NCBI GenBank assembly: GCA_947459935.1
Contig: CANHFN010000049.1
Span: 1-6,364 of the forward strand
Source of the DNA: Actinomycetota bacterium
GTDB lineage: Bacteria > Actinomycetota > Actinomycetes > Nanopelagicales > Nanopelagicaceae
Direction of reading: 5' to 3'
DNA: 6,364 nucleotides
Positions within the stretch are counted from its first letter, which is position 1. Every line of letters starts with the position of its first letter. The position numbers were made by a program, and so were the translations under genes. Below, piece by piece: positions 1 through 5,922 of the stretch. The notes below the pieces were generated by a model. The model worked only from the letters and a program-made list of their open reading frames with translations, was not told the origin of the DNA and did no database searches.

Positions 1-495
1 ATTGCGGTATTGGCCTTCTCACTCAGTGGATGCGGCGCGGGATCAAATGCTTCAACCCGCTTGATAAATCAAGTCACTGATGGCGTTGAGGCCACAGTTA
101 CCGAAGATGGCAATAACATCAGAATTGTTAACCTTTTGATAGTTGCAGCACCTGGCGGAAACGCTGTTTTGGTGGGCACAATAGTTAACAACGGTGATGT
201 AGAGGATGCTCTTCTGGGTGTTGCAATCAATGGGACAAGTGCGACCTACACAGGCAACAACGTTTTGCCCAAAAACACACCAATCATTTTTGAAGGCGAG
301 CGCGCAAACGCAAAGGTTGTTCTTGGTGGATTCGGAGCACCAGCCGGATCACGCGTGCAGGTTGGACTGTTCTTCGGAAATGCTGGGGTCGTCACGCTAG
401 ATGCGATCGTTCGCGAAGCTAGTGATGAGTACGCAGGTATTACTGCTGGAGAAACTTTATCCACTCCTACGCCTTCACCAACTGCTACAAAATAA
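1..495 (+). CDS. LpqE-like lipoprotein, 5' end missing
   Basis: The reading frame is open from the first base, so the start lies outside the window; the TTG at 10 falls inside the signal peptide and is not the start. The visible N-terminus reads IAVLAFSLSGCGAG: the hydrophobic end of a lipoprotein signal peptide with a lipobox LSGC, whose cysteine codon is at 31-33. The mature protein is about 154 residues, predicted to be lipid-anchored on the outer face of the membrane. Its beta-rich pattern (AVLVGTIVNNGDVEDALLGV, then a VLPKNT turn) resembles mycobacterial LpqE and the PCu(A)C/DUF461-like immunoglobulin-type fold. The mature part has no histidine and no methionine, so PCu(A)C-type copper binding is unlikely. 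The C-terminus is a Thr/Pro/Ser tail. Function is unknown; the LpqE relationship rests on remembered sequence similarity only. It converges on gpm with a 14-base gap. Confidence 0.7.
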   Translation: MAVLAFSLSGCGAGSNASTRLINQVTDGVEATVTEDGNNIRIVNLLIVAAPGGNAVLVGTIVNNGDVEDALLGVAINGTSATYTGNNVLPKNTPIIFEGERANAKVVLGGFGAPAGSRVQVGLFFGNAGVVTLDAIVREASDEYAGITAGETLSTPTPSPTATK

Positions 496-509
496 GTTTT
501 CTAAGTACC

Positions 510-1259
510 TTACTTCTTACCCTGGTTTGCAACAGCTGCAATTGCATCTTTGGCTGCTTCTGGGTCTAAGTACTCCCCGCCCTTAACGGTCGGCTTAAAG
601 TTTTCATCCAGTTTGTAATACAGCGGGATGCCGGTTGGAATGTTTAATCCTGCAATATCTGCATCGCTAATGCCATCTAGGTGCTTTACCAATGCGCGCA
701 ATGAGTTTCCATGCGCTGTTACAAGAACCCGCTTACCCGCCTTGAGATCAGGCACTATTGCTTCATCCCAGTAAGGAAGCATGCGTGTAATAACATCTTT
801 TAAGCACTCAGTCTTTGGAGCCAAAGGGCCGAGGTCTGCATAGCGTGGGTCTTTTGCTTGGCTAAATTCATCGTTGTCATCGATTGCAGGAGGTGGCACA
901 TCAAAACTGCGCCGCCATAACTGGAACTGCTCTTCCCCGTACTGCGCCAAGGTTTGCGCCTTGTCCTTACCCTGCAATGCGCCATAGTGGCGTTCATTTA
1001 AGCGCCATGAGCGATGCACTGGAATCCAGTGGCGATCACATGCATCCAGGGCTAGCTGCGATGTATTGATGGCCCGGCGTAGCAAAGATGTGTGAACTAC
1101 ATCTGGCAACAAACCACGTTCTGCCAACATGTGGCCACCTCGACGAGCTTCGGCTTCACCTTTGTCTGAAAGTCGAACATCGACCCAGCCCGTGAAAAGG
1201 TTCTTGGCGTTCCATTCAGATTCACCATGGCGTAGCAATACAAGTTCGAAGTTAGTCAT
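510..1259 (-). CDS. gpmA: 2,3-bisphosphoglycerate-dependent phosphoglycerate mutase
   Basis: Interconverts 3-phosphoglycerate and 2-phosphoglycerate in cytoplasmic glycolysis and gluconeogenesis, through a phosphohistidine intermediate. The product is 249 residues, the usual length for the dPGM family. The N-terminal motif [10 protein letters not shown] puts the phosphorylated histidine at H11 with R10 beside it. E89 in [13 protein letters not shown] is the acid/base glutamate. H183 in [15 protein letters not shown] is the second catalytic histidine, and R61/R62 are in the usual substrate-binding segment. These positions fit the E. coli enzyme (H11, E89, H184) almost residue for residue. The ATG at 1259 gives the canonical N-terminus. 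No Shine-Dalgarno is visible; a TAGACT hexamer six bases upstream suggests a leaderless transcript. The gene follows the ybjN-like gene by nine bases, and its neighbours match the M. tuberculosis gpm1 region. Family assignment is very secure. Confidence 0.97.
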   Translation of the reverse strand: MTNFELVLLRHGESEWNAKNLFTGWVDVRLSDKGEAEARRGGHMLAERGLLPDVVHTSLLRRAINTSQLALDACDRHWIPVHRSWRLNERHYGALQGKDKAQTLAQYGEEQFQLWRRSFDVPPPAIDDNDEFSQAKDPRYADLGPLAPKTECLKDVITRMLPYWDEAIVPDLKAGKRVLVTAHGNSLRALVKHLDGISDADIAGLNIPTGIPLYYKLDENFKPTVKGGEYLDPEAAKDAIAAVANQGKK

Positions 1260-1265
1260 AGCAAC

Positions 1266-1271
1266 AGTCTA
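1266..1271 (-). promoter_or_regulatory. Predicted -10 element for leaderless gpm transcript
   Basis: Read on the minus strand this is TAGACT, followed by six bases (GTTGCT) and then the gpm ATG. That spacing would put transcription initiation at or next to the A of the start codon. The first three bases are the stop codon of the upstream ybjN-like gene. No convincing -35 hexamer is visible. The same layout recurs at four other genes here, which strengthens the call. Confidence 0.5.
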
Positions 1272-1751
1272 AACCAAATGCTTGAAAGCATCTAAATTGG
1301 CCAGGGATTCACCTCGTGAAACACGCCAAGCCCACTCTCTGCGGATCGCATTTGCAAATCCAAGTTCAAGAAGTGGATTAAAGGAGCTGTCGCTGTACTG
1401 CAAAACTGAACCAACTAAGCGATCTAGTTCTCGATCTGTGACTGCAAACAAAGGCAGGCGACCAACTAAGAAGATATCGCCCAGTTCATTGGTGGCAAAG
1501 GCAATTCCATACATACCAGCATTTTTTAACATGCAATATGCATGCACACCTGCTTCGTTGTCATCTGGTTTGCGGATTACGAAGGCGTTAATGCTCAAGG
1601 AATGGTCTCCGACAATCAGAGCACAATGGGTTTGTAGCTTCTTTTCACCAGGTAGTGAGACTAAAAAGGTGCTCTGATCCTTGCGCTCATATTCCAAGTC
1701 ATGTGAATCTAGGAACTCTTCAATAGTAATGCGCGGGTCAATCAGAGCCAT
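1269..1751 (-). CDS. YbjN-domain protein (T3SS-chaperone-like fold)
   Basis: A 160-residue soluble protein with no signal peptide or membrane segment. It matches the actinobacterial YbjN family, whose fold resembles type III secretion chaperones, although no secretion system is implied. An N-terminal helical segment (ITIEEFLDSHDLEYERKD) is followed by a beta-rich core (about residues 25-110, including SINAFVIRKPDDN and GDIFLVGRLPL). A helical C-terminal part (DRELDRLVGSVLQY, then FNPLLELGFANAIRREWAW) follows. Biochemical role is unknown. Placement between mshA and gpm matches Rv0487 of M. tuberculosis, which supports the family call. Its ATG directly abuts the mshA stop (TAA then ATG), and GGAAG lies five bases upstream of the ATG, so translation is probably coupled to mshA. 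Its TAG stop forms part of the predicted gpm -10 hexamer. Confidence 0.8.
   Translation of the reverse strand: MALIDPRITIEEFLDSHDLEYERKDQSTFLVSLPGEKKLQTHCALIVGDHSLSINAFVIRKPDDNEAGVHAYCMLKNAGMYGIAFATNELGDIFLVGRLPLFAVTDRELDRLVGSVLQYSDSSFNPLLELGFANAIRREWAWRVSRGESLANLDAFKHLV
1278..1291. repeat. 14-bp inverted repeat just upstream of the gpm -10 element
   Basis: The bases form ATGCTT-GA-AAGCAT, a perfect six-base inverted repeat around a two-base centre. It lies within the last codons of the ybjN-like gene (residues Asp-Ala-Phe-Lys-His) and begins six bases upstream of the predicted gpm -10. That position would suit an operator or a small transcript hairpin, but six-base arms can arise by chance in coding sequence. 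Confidence 0.25.
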
Positions 1752-2999
1752 TTATGCTTCCAGGGCTTTACGAGACTGCGTAATTACTTGATCATAAATA
1801 TCTAACGTTCCTCGAGCAGTGGCATCCCAACCAAAGTGCGATGCGTGTTCAATTGCGCCCATAGATAGCAGCACGCGACGCTGGGGCTCTTGTAACAAGC
1901 GAACAATAACTGAAGACCAAGCCTTTGGATCATGTCCATCAACCAAAACTCCAGAAATGCCGTCAGCAACTGCTGTGCGAAGTCCACCAACTGCTGTTGC
2001 AACAACTGGTGTTCCACATGCCTGTGCTTCAAGGGCAACTAATCCAAAGCTTTCACTGTAGCTAGGAACAATTACCAAGTCTGCTGCTCGATACCAGTTA
2101 GCTAAATCTGCACGCGGGGCAGGCGGTGCAAAGCGAACAACATCATCAATTCCTAGCCAGGTTGCAAGCTCTTTTAAGCGATCAACTTCTTCCGTATTAG
2201 CACCAGATGCACCGCCAATAATATTCACAATCAATTTTTTGCGCAGCAATGGTGAATGCTTAACTAACTCACTAGTTGCGCGAATCAACACTTCTGGACC
2301 TTTATGGGGCTGGATGCGACCAACAAAGGAAACAACAAGTGATTCTTGGGGCAAGTTAACTATGGTGCGTGCAGCGCTACGACCTTGACCGGGAGTAAAT
2401 GTGTAAAGATCAACACCTGGAGCAACAACATGAACAATGTCAGGACAGGCATCATAAAGTGAAACGAGGCTTGCCGCTTCTGCATCTGTGTTAGCAACTA
2501 GTGCTTGGGCCGCAGCAACTACCTGTGTTTCACCTTGCACACGGATCATTGGCTCAGGTGATTCACCTTCAGCTAGGTTCAAATTCTTAACACGGGCCAT
2601 GGTGTGCATGGTGTGTACCAACGGGATTCCTAGCTCTTTTGCAGCAAGCATCGCTACTTTTCCAGAAATCCAATAGTGGGAATGAATCACATCATAATTT
2701 TCATTTTTCAAGATCCGCAAAAACTCTTTAGATAGCCCGGCAATGTGTGCAGGCAGTTGTTCCTTTGTGAGTGATCCATGCCCGCAATCAAAGTAACGAA
2801 CACGAACACCGTCAGAAATCTCAACAACATCTACATCACTTGCATTAGTCCGTCGAGTGAAGATGTCCACCGAAACACCCATTGCCGCCATACGTTGTGC
2901 TGATTCGACGACATAGATATTCATGCCGCCAGCATCGCCAATTCCTGGTTGTTCCAGGGGCGATGTGTGCACCATTAATACTGCAATACGCCCGTTCAT
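1752..2999 (-). CDS. mshA: D-inositol-3-phosphate glycosyltransferase, mycothiol biosynthesis
   Basis: Transfers GlcNAc from UDP-GlcNAc to 1L-myo-inositol 1-phosphate, the first committed step of mycothiol synthesis, in the cytoplasm. The 415-residue product matches corynebacterial MshA in length. It is a GT-B, GT4-family retaining enzyme. The N-terminal Rossmann domain starts with HTSPLEQPGIGDAGGMNIYV (residues 11-30), the MshA glycine-rich loop, and includes HSHYWISG (about 106-113), T133 and R153. The C-terminal domain holds SFVGRIQPHKG, with R228 and K233 for the UDP phosphates, and the EX7E motif at E316/E324 in SYSESFGLVALEAQACGTPVV. All expected catalytic positions are present. The ATG at 2999 gives a standard N-terminus. 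A TACCCT hexamer seven bases upstream and no Shine-Dalgarno suggest a leaderless transcript. Co-occurrence with the ybjN-like gene and gpm matches M. tuberculosis. Presence of this gene implies mycothiol as the low-molecular-weight thiol; the other msh genes are not in the window. Confidence 0.95.
   Translation of the reverse strand: MNGRIAVLMVHTSPLEQPGIGDAGGMNIYVVESAQRMAAMGVSVDIFTRRTNASDVDVVEISDGVRVRYFDCGHGSLTKEQLPAHIAGLSKEFLRILKNENYDVIHSHYWISGKVAMLAAKELGIPLVHTMHTMARVKNLNLAEGESPEPMIRVQGETQVVAAAQALVANTDAEAASLVSLYDACPDIVHVVAPGVDLYTFTPGQGRSAARTIVNLPQESLVVSFVGRIQPHKGPEVLIRATSELVKHSPLLRKKLIVNIIGGASGANTEEVDRLKELATWLGIDDVVRFAPPAPRADLANWYRAADLVIVPSYSESFGLVALEAQACGTPVVATAVGGLRTAVADGISGVLVDGHDPKAWSSVIVRLLQEPQRRVLLSMGAIEHASHFGWDATARGTLDIYDQVITQSRKALEA
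1757..1761 (-). promoter_or_regulatory. Shine-Dalgarno-like site for the ybjN-like gene
   Basis: GGAAG on the minus strand, five bases before the ATG and inside the last codons of mshA. It supports the ATG at 1751 and internal translation on an mshA-ybjN message. No TANNNT hexamer occurs at leaderless spacing here. Confidence 0.45.
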
Positions 3000-3006
3000 G
3001 GTGTTA

Positions 3007-3012
3007 AGGGTA
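3007..3012 (-). promoter_or_regulatory. Predicted -10 element for leaderless mshA transcript
   Basis: TACCCT on the minus strand, followed by seven bases (TAACACC) before the mshA ATG. It lies in the 20-base gap after the asparaginase-like gene. There is no Shine-Dalgarno and no clear -35. The layout matches the other predicted leaderless starts in this window. Confidence 0.5.
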
Positions 3013-3019
3013 CGCGCAC

Positions 3020-3931
3020 CTAGAAGGTTGCGCGAATGACGCCTACAGGCAGGCCTGCACCCAATGTATTAACGGGCACTTCGTGCGCATATATACCAAA
3101 TTTTGCAAGGGCAGCTGCAGTTATCGCCGGCATAGCACGTGCATTGCCATCGCTAATTTTGATAGCCAAGGTGCGGCCATCGGAAAGTGAGCTGACATTA
3201 ACTGCCTCTGCGCCATCCTTCATAAACAATCCCGGGATGTTCTGCATCATCCGCGTTGCTAGACGGCCTGGACCAGAAACCATTTCAGGGTAATCTCGAC
3301 ATGCTTGTGCAACCTCTTGATGCACTGGATCTGCGCTGATTGTTAACTGACGAATTGCGCGAGCAAGGCCCAGTAAGGAAAACAGAAACAGTGGTGCTCC
3401 GCAGCCATCAACACTGACACCTGCGACTTTTTCACCAGTCATGTGCTCTACTTCAGTTTTTATCGCAAGCTGCAATGGATGTGCTGGATCTAAATAGGAA
3501 TCAGTTGGCCAACCATTAACTACGCACGTGGCAAGCATTCCTGCATGCTTTCCACTGCAGTTCATGGCAAGGCGAGTTGGTTCAGCTGTACGGCGTAGTT
3601 CCTCATCAAGCGGACGATCTAATACGCACTTGAGGGAATGTTCATCAAGTCCAACCTTGGCCAAAATAGCAACCGCGCCTTGTTGGTGCATTGGCATGCC
3701 AGCATGAGAGGCGCACACAAGTGCTAACAAACGCGGTTCTATATCCAAGCCAGCTCGCACCATTGCTGATGCTTGAATTGATTTAAGGGATGAGCGTGAG
3801 TAAACATTTAACGTTGGATCACCTTTTTGAAAAAAGATTGAACCATCTGCGTTTAGCAAGACCAGGTGGCCTGCATGAACAGATTCAACAACATCACCGC
3901 GTGTTACTTCAGCTAATACTTCGCCCAGCAT
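3020..3931 (-). CDS. Asparaginase II-type amidohydrolase (PF06089 family)
   Basis: Predicted to hydrolyse L-asparagine to aspartate and ammonia, in the same family as the inducible Rhizobium etli enzyme (ReAV) and unrelated to the bacterial type I/II AnsA/AnsB fold. With the ATG at 3931 the product is 303 residues. SSLK places Ser47-x-x-Lys50 (ReAV S48/K51). CASHAG gives S75 (ReAV S80). NCSGKHAGML gives C125 and K128, DGCGAP gives D175 and C177, and KISDG gives K258; these match the zinc-site and catalytic residues of ReAV. A longer TTG start at 3976 (318 residues) would overlap the nitrobindin gene by 31 bases; I prefer the ATG because MLGEVLAEVTRG is the typical family N-terminus and GGAA lies six bases before it. 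No secretion signal is present. Odd point: the family ASHSGE segment reads ASHAGM, losing the glutamate. Substrate is inferred only from the family. Confidence 0.85.
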   Translation of the reverse strand: MLGEVLAEVTRGDVVESVHAGHLVLLNADGSIFFQKGDPTLNVYSRSSLKSIQASAMVRAGLDIEPRLLALVCASHAGMPMHQQGAVAILAKVGLDEHSLKCVLDRPLDEELRRTAEPTRLAMNCSGKHAGMLATCVVNGWPTDSYLDPAHPLQLAIKTEVEHMTGEKVAGVSVDGCGAPLFLFSLLGLARAIRQLTISADPVHQEVAQACRDYPEMVSGPGRLATRMMQNIPGLFMKDGAEAVNVSSLSDGRTLAIKISDGNARAMPAITAAALAKFGIYAHEVPVNTLGAGLPVGVIRATF

Positions 3932-3937
3932 TACTTG

Positions 3938-3941
3938 TTCC
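3938..3941 (-). promoter_or_regulatory. Weak Shine-Dalgarno supporting the asparaginase ATG
   Basis: GGAA on the minus strand, six bases before the ATG at 3931. Its position, just after the end of the nitrobindin gene, favours this ATG over the upstream TTG at 3976, which has neither a Shine-Dalgarno sequence nor a TANNNT hexamer at suitable spacing. Confidence 0.35.
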
Positions 3942-3945
3942 GCAC

Positions 3946-4446
3946 TTACTCTGATTGACGCTCTAGTGAAGACCAAACATGAGCTTGTAGTTCTTGACCT
4001 TCGGCGGCCATGTCATATGCATAAAACAATTCACCGGCAACAAGCCCATATAGGCGCACACCTGCTGTCACAATCTTTGCAGAAGGCGCTGAATACCCTT
4101 GATCCATTACCAATTGAATCTTTGGACCATCAAATGTCCCAACCCAACCTTCGGTAATGCCAGTGCTGTGTGAAATCAAAACTTCTAGAACATTGTTGGG
4201 CTTCACGCGCCAAAAACCCACCTCAGATGCGGCGGGGCGAACAATTTCACCTTCAGCATCAATGATCCAAGAGCGAGAGAAATAGTTAAGAAAGTTACGT
4301 CCATCGTGGTTAAAGACAACTTCTGATGCAAACTCAAAGCCTGGAATTGTTGGGTATTCGCCGCGACCTTTTCCGCGCCATGTGCCAACCATCCATGCAA
4401 GTGGATTTAAATCTGGATGCAGACCTTCGGGGATTGTGAAAACCAT
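3946..4446 (-). CDS. Nitrobindin-like haem-binding FABP-family protein
   Basis: A 166-residue soluble beta-barrel protein of the nitrobindin/THAP4-like family (formerly DUF1794, also called FABP-like). Members bind ferric haem and have been linked to NO binding and peroxynitrite isomerisation. The signature GTWRGKGRGEYP is at residues 21-32. The C-terminal AHVWSSLERQ carries H156, matching the proximal haem histidine reported for M. tuberculosis Rv2717c (H155). Length is normal for the family and no signal peptide is present. The ATG at 4446 overlaps the stop codon of the upstream 42-codon ORF by one base (TAATG), and GGAGG lies 11 bases upstream inside that ORF, so translation is probably coupled. 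Family assignment is strong. Haem binding and NO or peroxynitrite chemistry are inferred from the family and would fit a mycothiol-containing cell facing nitrosative stress. Confidence 0.88.
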   Translation of the reverse strand: MVFTIPEGLHPDLNPLAWMVGTWRGKGRGEYPTIPGFEFASEVVFNHDGRNFLNYFSRSWIIDAEGEIVRPAASEVGFWRVKPNNVLEVLISHSTGITEGWVGTFDGPKIQLVMDQGYSAPSAKIVTAGVRLYGLVAGELFYAYDMAAEGQELQAHVWSSLERQSE

Positions 4447-4574
4447 TAGGAACGTTGCCTCCAGTTAGTTGTTCGCCGCGCCTGTGATTGGCGACCTTTA
4501 AATGCAAAAATGATGAGAACCACACCAAATGCGATGGCAACAAGGCCAAGGACTACCGATGTGAACAGCTCCAT
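4446..4574 (-). CDS. Small 42-aa single-span membrane protein, unknown function
   Basis: A short ORF filling the gap between ygfZ and the nitrobindin-like gene. It starts at ATG 4574 (MELFTSVVLGLVAIAFGVVL) and ends at TAA 4446-4448. Residues about 5-25 form one uninterrupted hydrophobic segment. It is followed by a basic, polar tail (KGRQSQARRTTNWRQRS) with six Arg/Lys, so the positive-inside rule predicts the C-terminus in the cytoplasm. There is no cysteine or lipobox. Three context features support real translation: a one-base TAATG overlap with the downstream gene, a TATTCT hexamer six bases before the ATG in the same layout as neighbouring genes, and a tight fit between genes with 16 bases to the ygfZ stop. 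I do not recognise the family. It could be a true small membrane protein or a leader that mainly couples translation to nitrobindin. Confidence 0.65.
   Translation of the reverse strand: MELFTSVVLGLVAIAFGVVLIIFAFKGRQSQARRTTNWRQRS
4458..4462 (-). promoter_or_regulatory. Shine-Dalgarno site for the nitrobindin-like gene
   Basis: GGAGG on the minus strand, the best Shine-Dalgarno match among the starts in this window. It lies within the end of the 42-codon ORF and 11 bases before the nitrobindin ATG, slightly longer than the usual spacing. Together with the TAATG overlap it points to reinitiation or coupled translation. Confidence 0.5.
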
Positions 4575-4580
4575 GGGTTA

Positions 4581-4586
4581 AGAATA
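4581..4586 (-). promoter_or_regulatory. Predicted -10 element for the small-ORF/nitrobindin transcript
   Basis: TATTCT on the minus strand, six bases (TAACCC) before the ATG of the 42-codon ORF, in the short gap after ygfZ. It is the best -10 match among the five leaderless-type sites. It predicts a transcript beginning at the small ORF and continuing through the nitrobindin-like and asparaginase-like genes. Confidence 0.5.
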
Positions 4587-4590
4587 GCGG

Positions 4591-5490
4591 TTAAACAATT
4601 ACTTGCTGAGCTGCAGGAACTCCATCAACGCTTAACGTTGCTTCAATCGGCGTATTTCTCTTCACGATCGCCAATGCAATTGTTCCTAATTCGTGGTGAC
4701 GGGCAACTGTGCCAATAAATCCAACTACTACGCCTTCATTTTCAATCTTTGTGCCCACAGCGGGAAAGCCAACATCACTGCCATCAAGATGGAGCAACAC
4801 TAATCGCCTTGGTGGATTACCCAAGTTATATATCTTGGCCACAGTTTCCTGCCCTCTGTAACAACCCTTTTTCATATGGACAGCACCATTTAACACGCCA
4901 ATTTCATTAGGAATTGATTTGTGGTCAGTCTCAAAACCAATACGGGGACGATGCGCAGCAACTCTTTCCGCATCCATAGCCCAGGTGCCGACTTGTGTTG
5001 CAACACCGCCAAAAGTTTTCTTCATCGATTCCAATTCATCGCGCGGTACCAATGCAAATGGTCCGCCAATTGGTGTTGGCACACCAGGTGCACGCAAGAC
5101 CGCATAGTGGCTACTCGCATCTGAAACTTCCACGCGCAGCATGAATTTCATTTTTGTTAAATACTCAATGAGTTGTTCTGAATAACCTGGATCTAGAACT
5201 AAAAAAGTTGTGGTTCCGTCATCAACAAGATTAAATTGATATTCAATATGGCCTCTTGCATCTAGGATCATGTTTGGCATCCAAACACCAGGCTGCAGAT
5301 CACTTACAAATTGTGTTGTTAAATCATGTAACCATTTCAAACGATCTGTACCGCTCACAGCAACAATATTGTGATGGGATAAGTCAGCCCACGCAGTTCC
5401 GGCTTCTAGAGCGCGCTGTTCCTTGACTGGTTCGCCAAAATGCCACACAGCCCCTTTATCAGGACCTGCTTCAACTAATACGGCGCTCAT
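4591..5490 (-). CDS. ygfZ: Folate-binding Fe-S cluster maintenance protein YgfZ
   Basis: A cytoplasmic folate-dependent protein related to the T-protein of glycine cleavage (GcvT fold). It supports assembly or repair of certain iron-sulfur enzymes, such as the radical-SAM enzyme MiaB in E. coli. The product is 299 residues, within the usual range. The defining motif KGCYRGQE is at residues 208-215 with the conserved cysteine at C210. The N-terminal GTDRLKWLHDLTTQFVSDL segment (47-65) is typical of the folate-binding domain, and the C-terminal part (about 225-299) is the small barrel domain. ATG at 5490 is preceded six bases upstream by TACTCT with no close Shine-Dalgarno, suggesting a leaderless message. 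It sits 15 bases after the Fur-family gene. In E. coli the YgfZ role depends on the KGCYxGQE cysteine; this copy keeps the full motif, so it is probably functional. Confidence 0.93.
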   Translation of the reverse strand: MSAVLVEAGPDKGAVWHFGEPVKEQRALEAGTAWADLSHHNIVAVSGTDRLKWLHDLTTQFVSDLQPGVWMPNMILDARGHIEYQFNLVDDGTTTFLVLDPGYSEQLIEYLTKMKFMLRVEVSDASSHYAVLRAPGVPTPIGGPFALVPRDELESMKKTFGGVATQVGTWAMDAERVAAHRPRIGFETDHKSIPNEIGVLNGAVHMKKGCYRGQETVAKIYNLGNPPRRLVLLHLDGSDVGFPAVGTKIENEGVVVGFIGTVARHHELGTIALAIVKRNTPIEATLSVDGVPAAQQVIV

Positions 5491-5496
5491 GCGCTA

Positions 5497-5502
5497 AGAG
5501 TA
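5497..5502 (-). promoter_or_regulatory. Predicted -10 element for leaderless ygfZ transcript
   Basis: TACTCT on the minus strand, followed by six bases (TAGCGC) and the ygfZ ATG. It lies in the 15-base gap after the fur-like stop codon. There is no Shine-Dalgarno at normal spacing and no clear -35. Confidence 0.5.
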
Positions 5503-5505
5503 GTC

Positions 5506-5916
5506 CTATGGTTTAACGCATGCAGCACAGGTGCCATACACAGCAAAGTGTGTGACATCTGTTTTAAAGCCGTAGTCATCGGCCAAAGCATTAACAAAGT
5601 TTGCTGCTACTTCAATTGGAGCATCTCCCACAGATCCACACGTTCCGCACACTAAGTGCAAGTGAGTGAGTTCCTCAGCTGCGTGATAGGTGGCACCGCC
5701 ATGACCAAGGTGGGTGTGCTGAACAAGACCAACATTTTCAAGGGTTTCAAGATTGCGATAAACAGTTGAAAGATTAATTCCGGGATGAGTTTGGCGAACC
5801 TTTTCCGCAACCTCTTCAGGTGTTGCGTGCCCAAGTGAGCGCACAGCACCCAGTACTAACTCACGCTGTGGTGTTAAGCGCAAACCTTTTTCATGGAGCT
5901 CATGTTTTCCAGCCAT
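5506..5916 (-). CDS. Fur-family metal-responsive repressor, Nur-like
   Basis: A 136-residue cytoplasmic transcriptional regulator. The winged-helix N-terminus (GLRLTPQRELVLGAV, recognition helix in NLSTVYRNLETL at about 48-59) is followed by the Fur dimerisation domain. C90/C93 (CGTC) and C130/C133 (CAAC) form the structural zinc site. Comparison with my memory of Streptomyces coelicolor Nur (SCO4179) gives the same spacing: H67, H69 and H123 align with the nickel-site ligands H70, H72 and H126, while H30, H85 and H87 align with M-site H33, H88 and H90. The M-site ligand H86 is replaced by L83. This points to nickel, or a related metal, rather than iron, but Fe, Zn or peroxide sensing cannot be excluded. 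ATG at 5916 has TAGGGT six bases upstream and no good Shine-Dalgarno. Neighbours are ygfZ (15 bases downstream) and a DUF4395 gene upstream. No nur-type operator was found nearby. Confidence 0.88.
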   Translation of the reverse strand: MAGKHELHEKGLRLTPQRELVLGAVRSLGHATPEEVAEKVRQTHPGINLSTVYRNLETLENVGLVQHTHLGHGGATYHAAEELTHLHLVCGTCGSVGDAPIEVAANFVNALADDYGFKTDVTHFAVYGTCAACVKP

Positions 5917-5922
5917 GCCTAA

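Noticed and set aside
503..515. Small hairpin AAGTA-CCT-TACTT in the convergent gap between the lipoprotein and gpm genes
   Set aside because: The stem is only five mostly A/T pairs, and no T-run follows on either strand, so it is not a credible intrinsic terminator.
537..546. TGCAATTGCA palindrome, and a nearby TGCAA/TTGCA pair resembling a Nur box
   Set aside because: It lies in the 3' coding end of gpm, the half-sites are spaced 0 or 9 bases rather than the 5 of a Nur box, and no promoter faces it.
1282..1677. 131-codon open frame on the plus strand
   Set aside because: It is antisense to the ybjN-like gene, has no recognisable domain, and its composition looks like reverse-complemented coding sequence.
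3974..3976. TTG start for the asparaginase-like gene
   Set aside because: It adds 15 residues that do not look like the family, overlaps the nitrobindin gene, and lacks a ribosome site or -10 element; the ATG at 3931 fits better.
4488..4718. Plus-strand open frame across the ygfZ end and the small ORF
   Set aside because: It is antisense to two better supported minus-strand ORFs and shows no motif.
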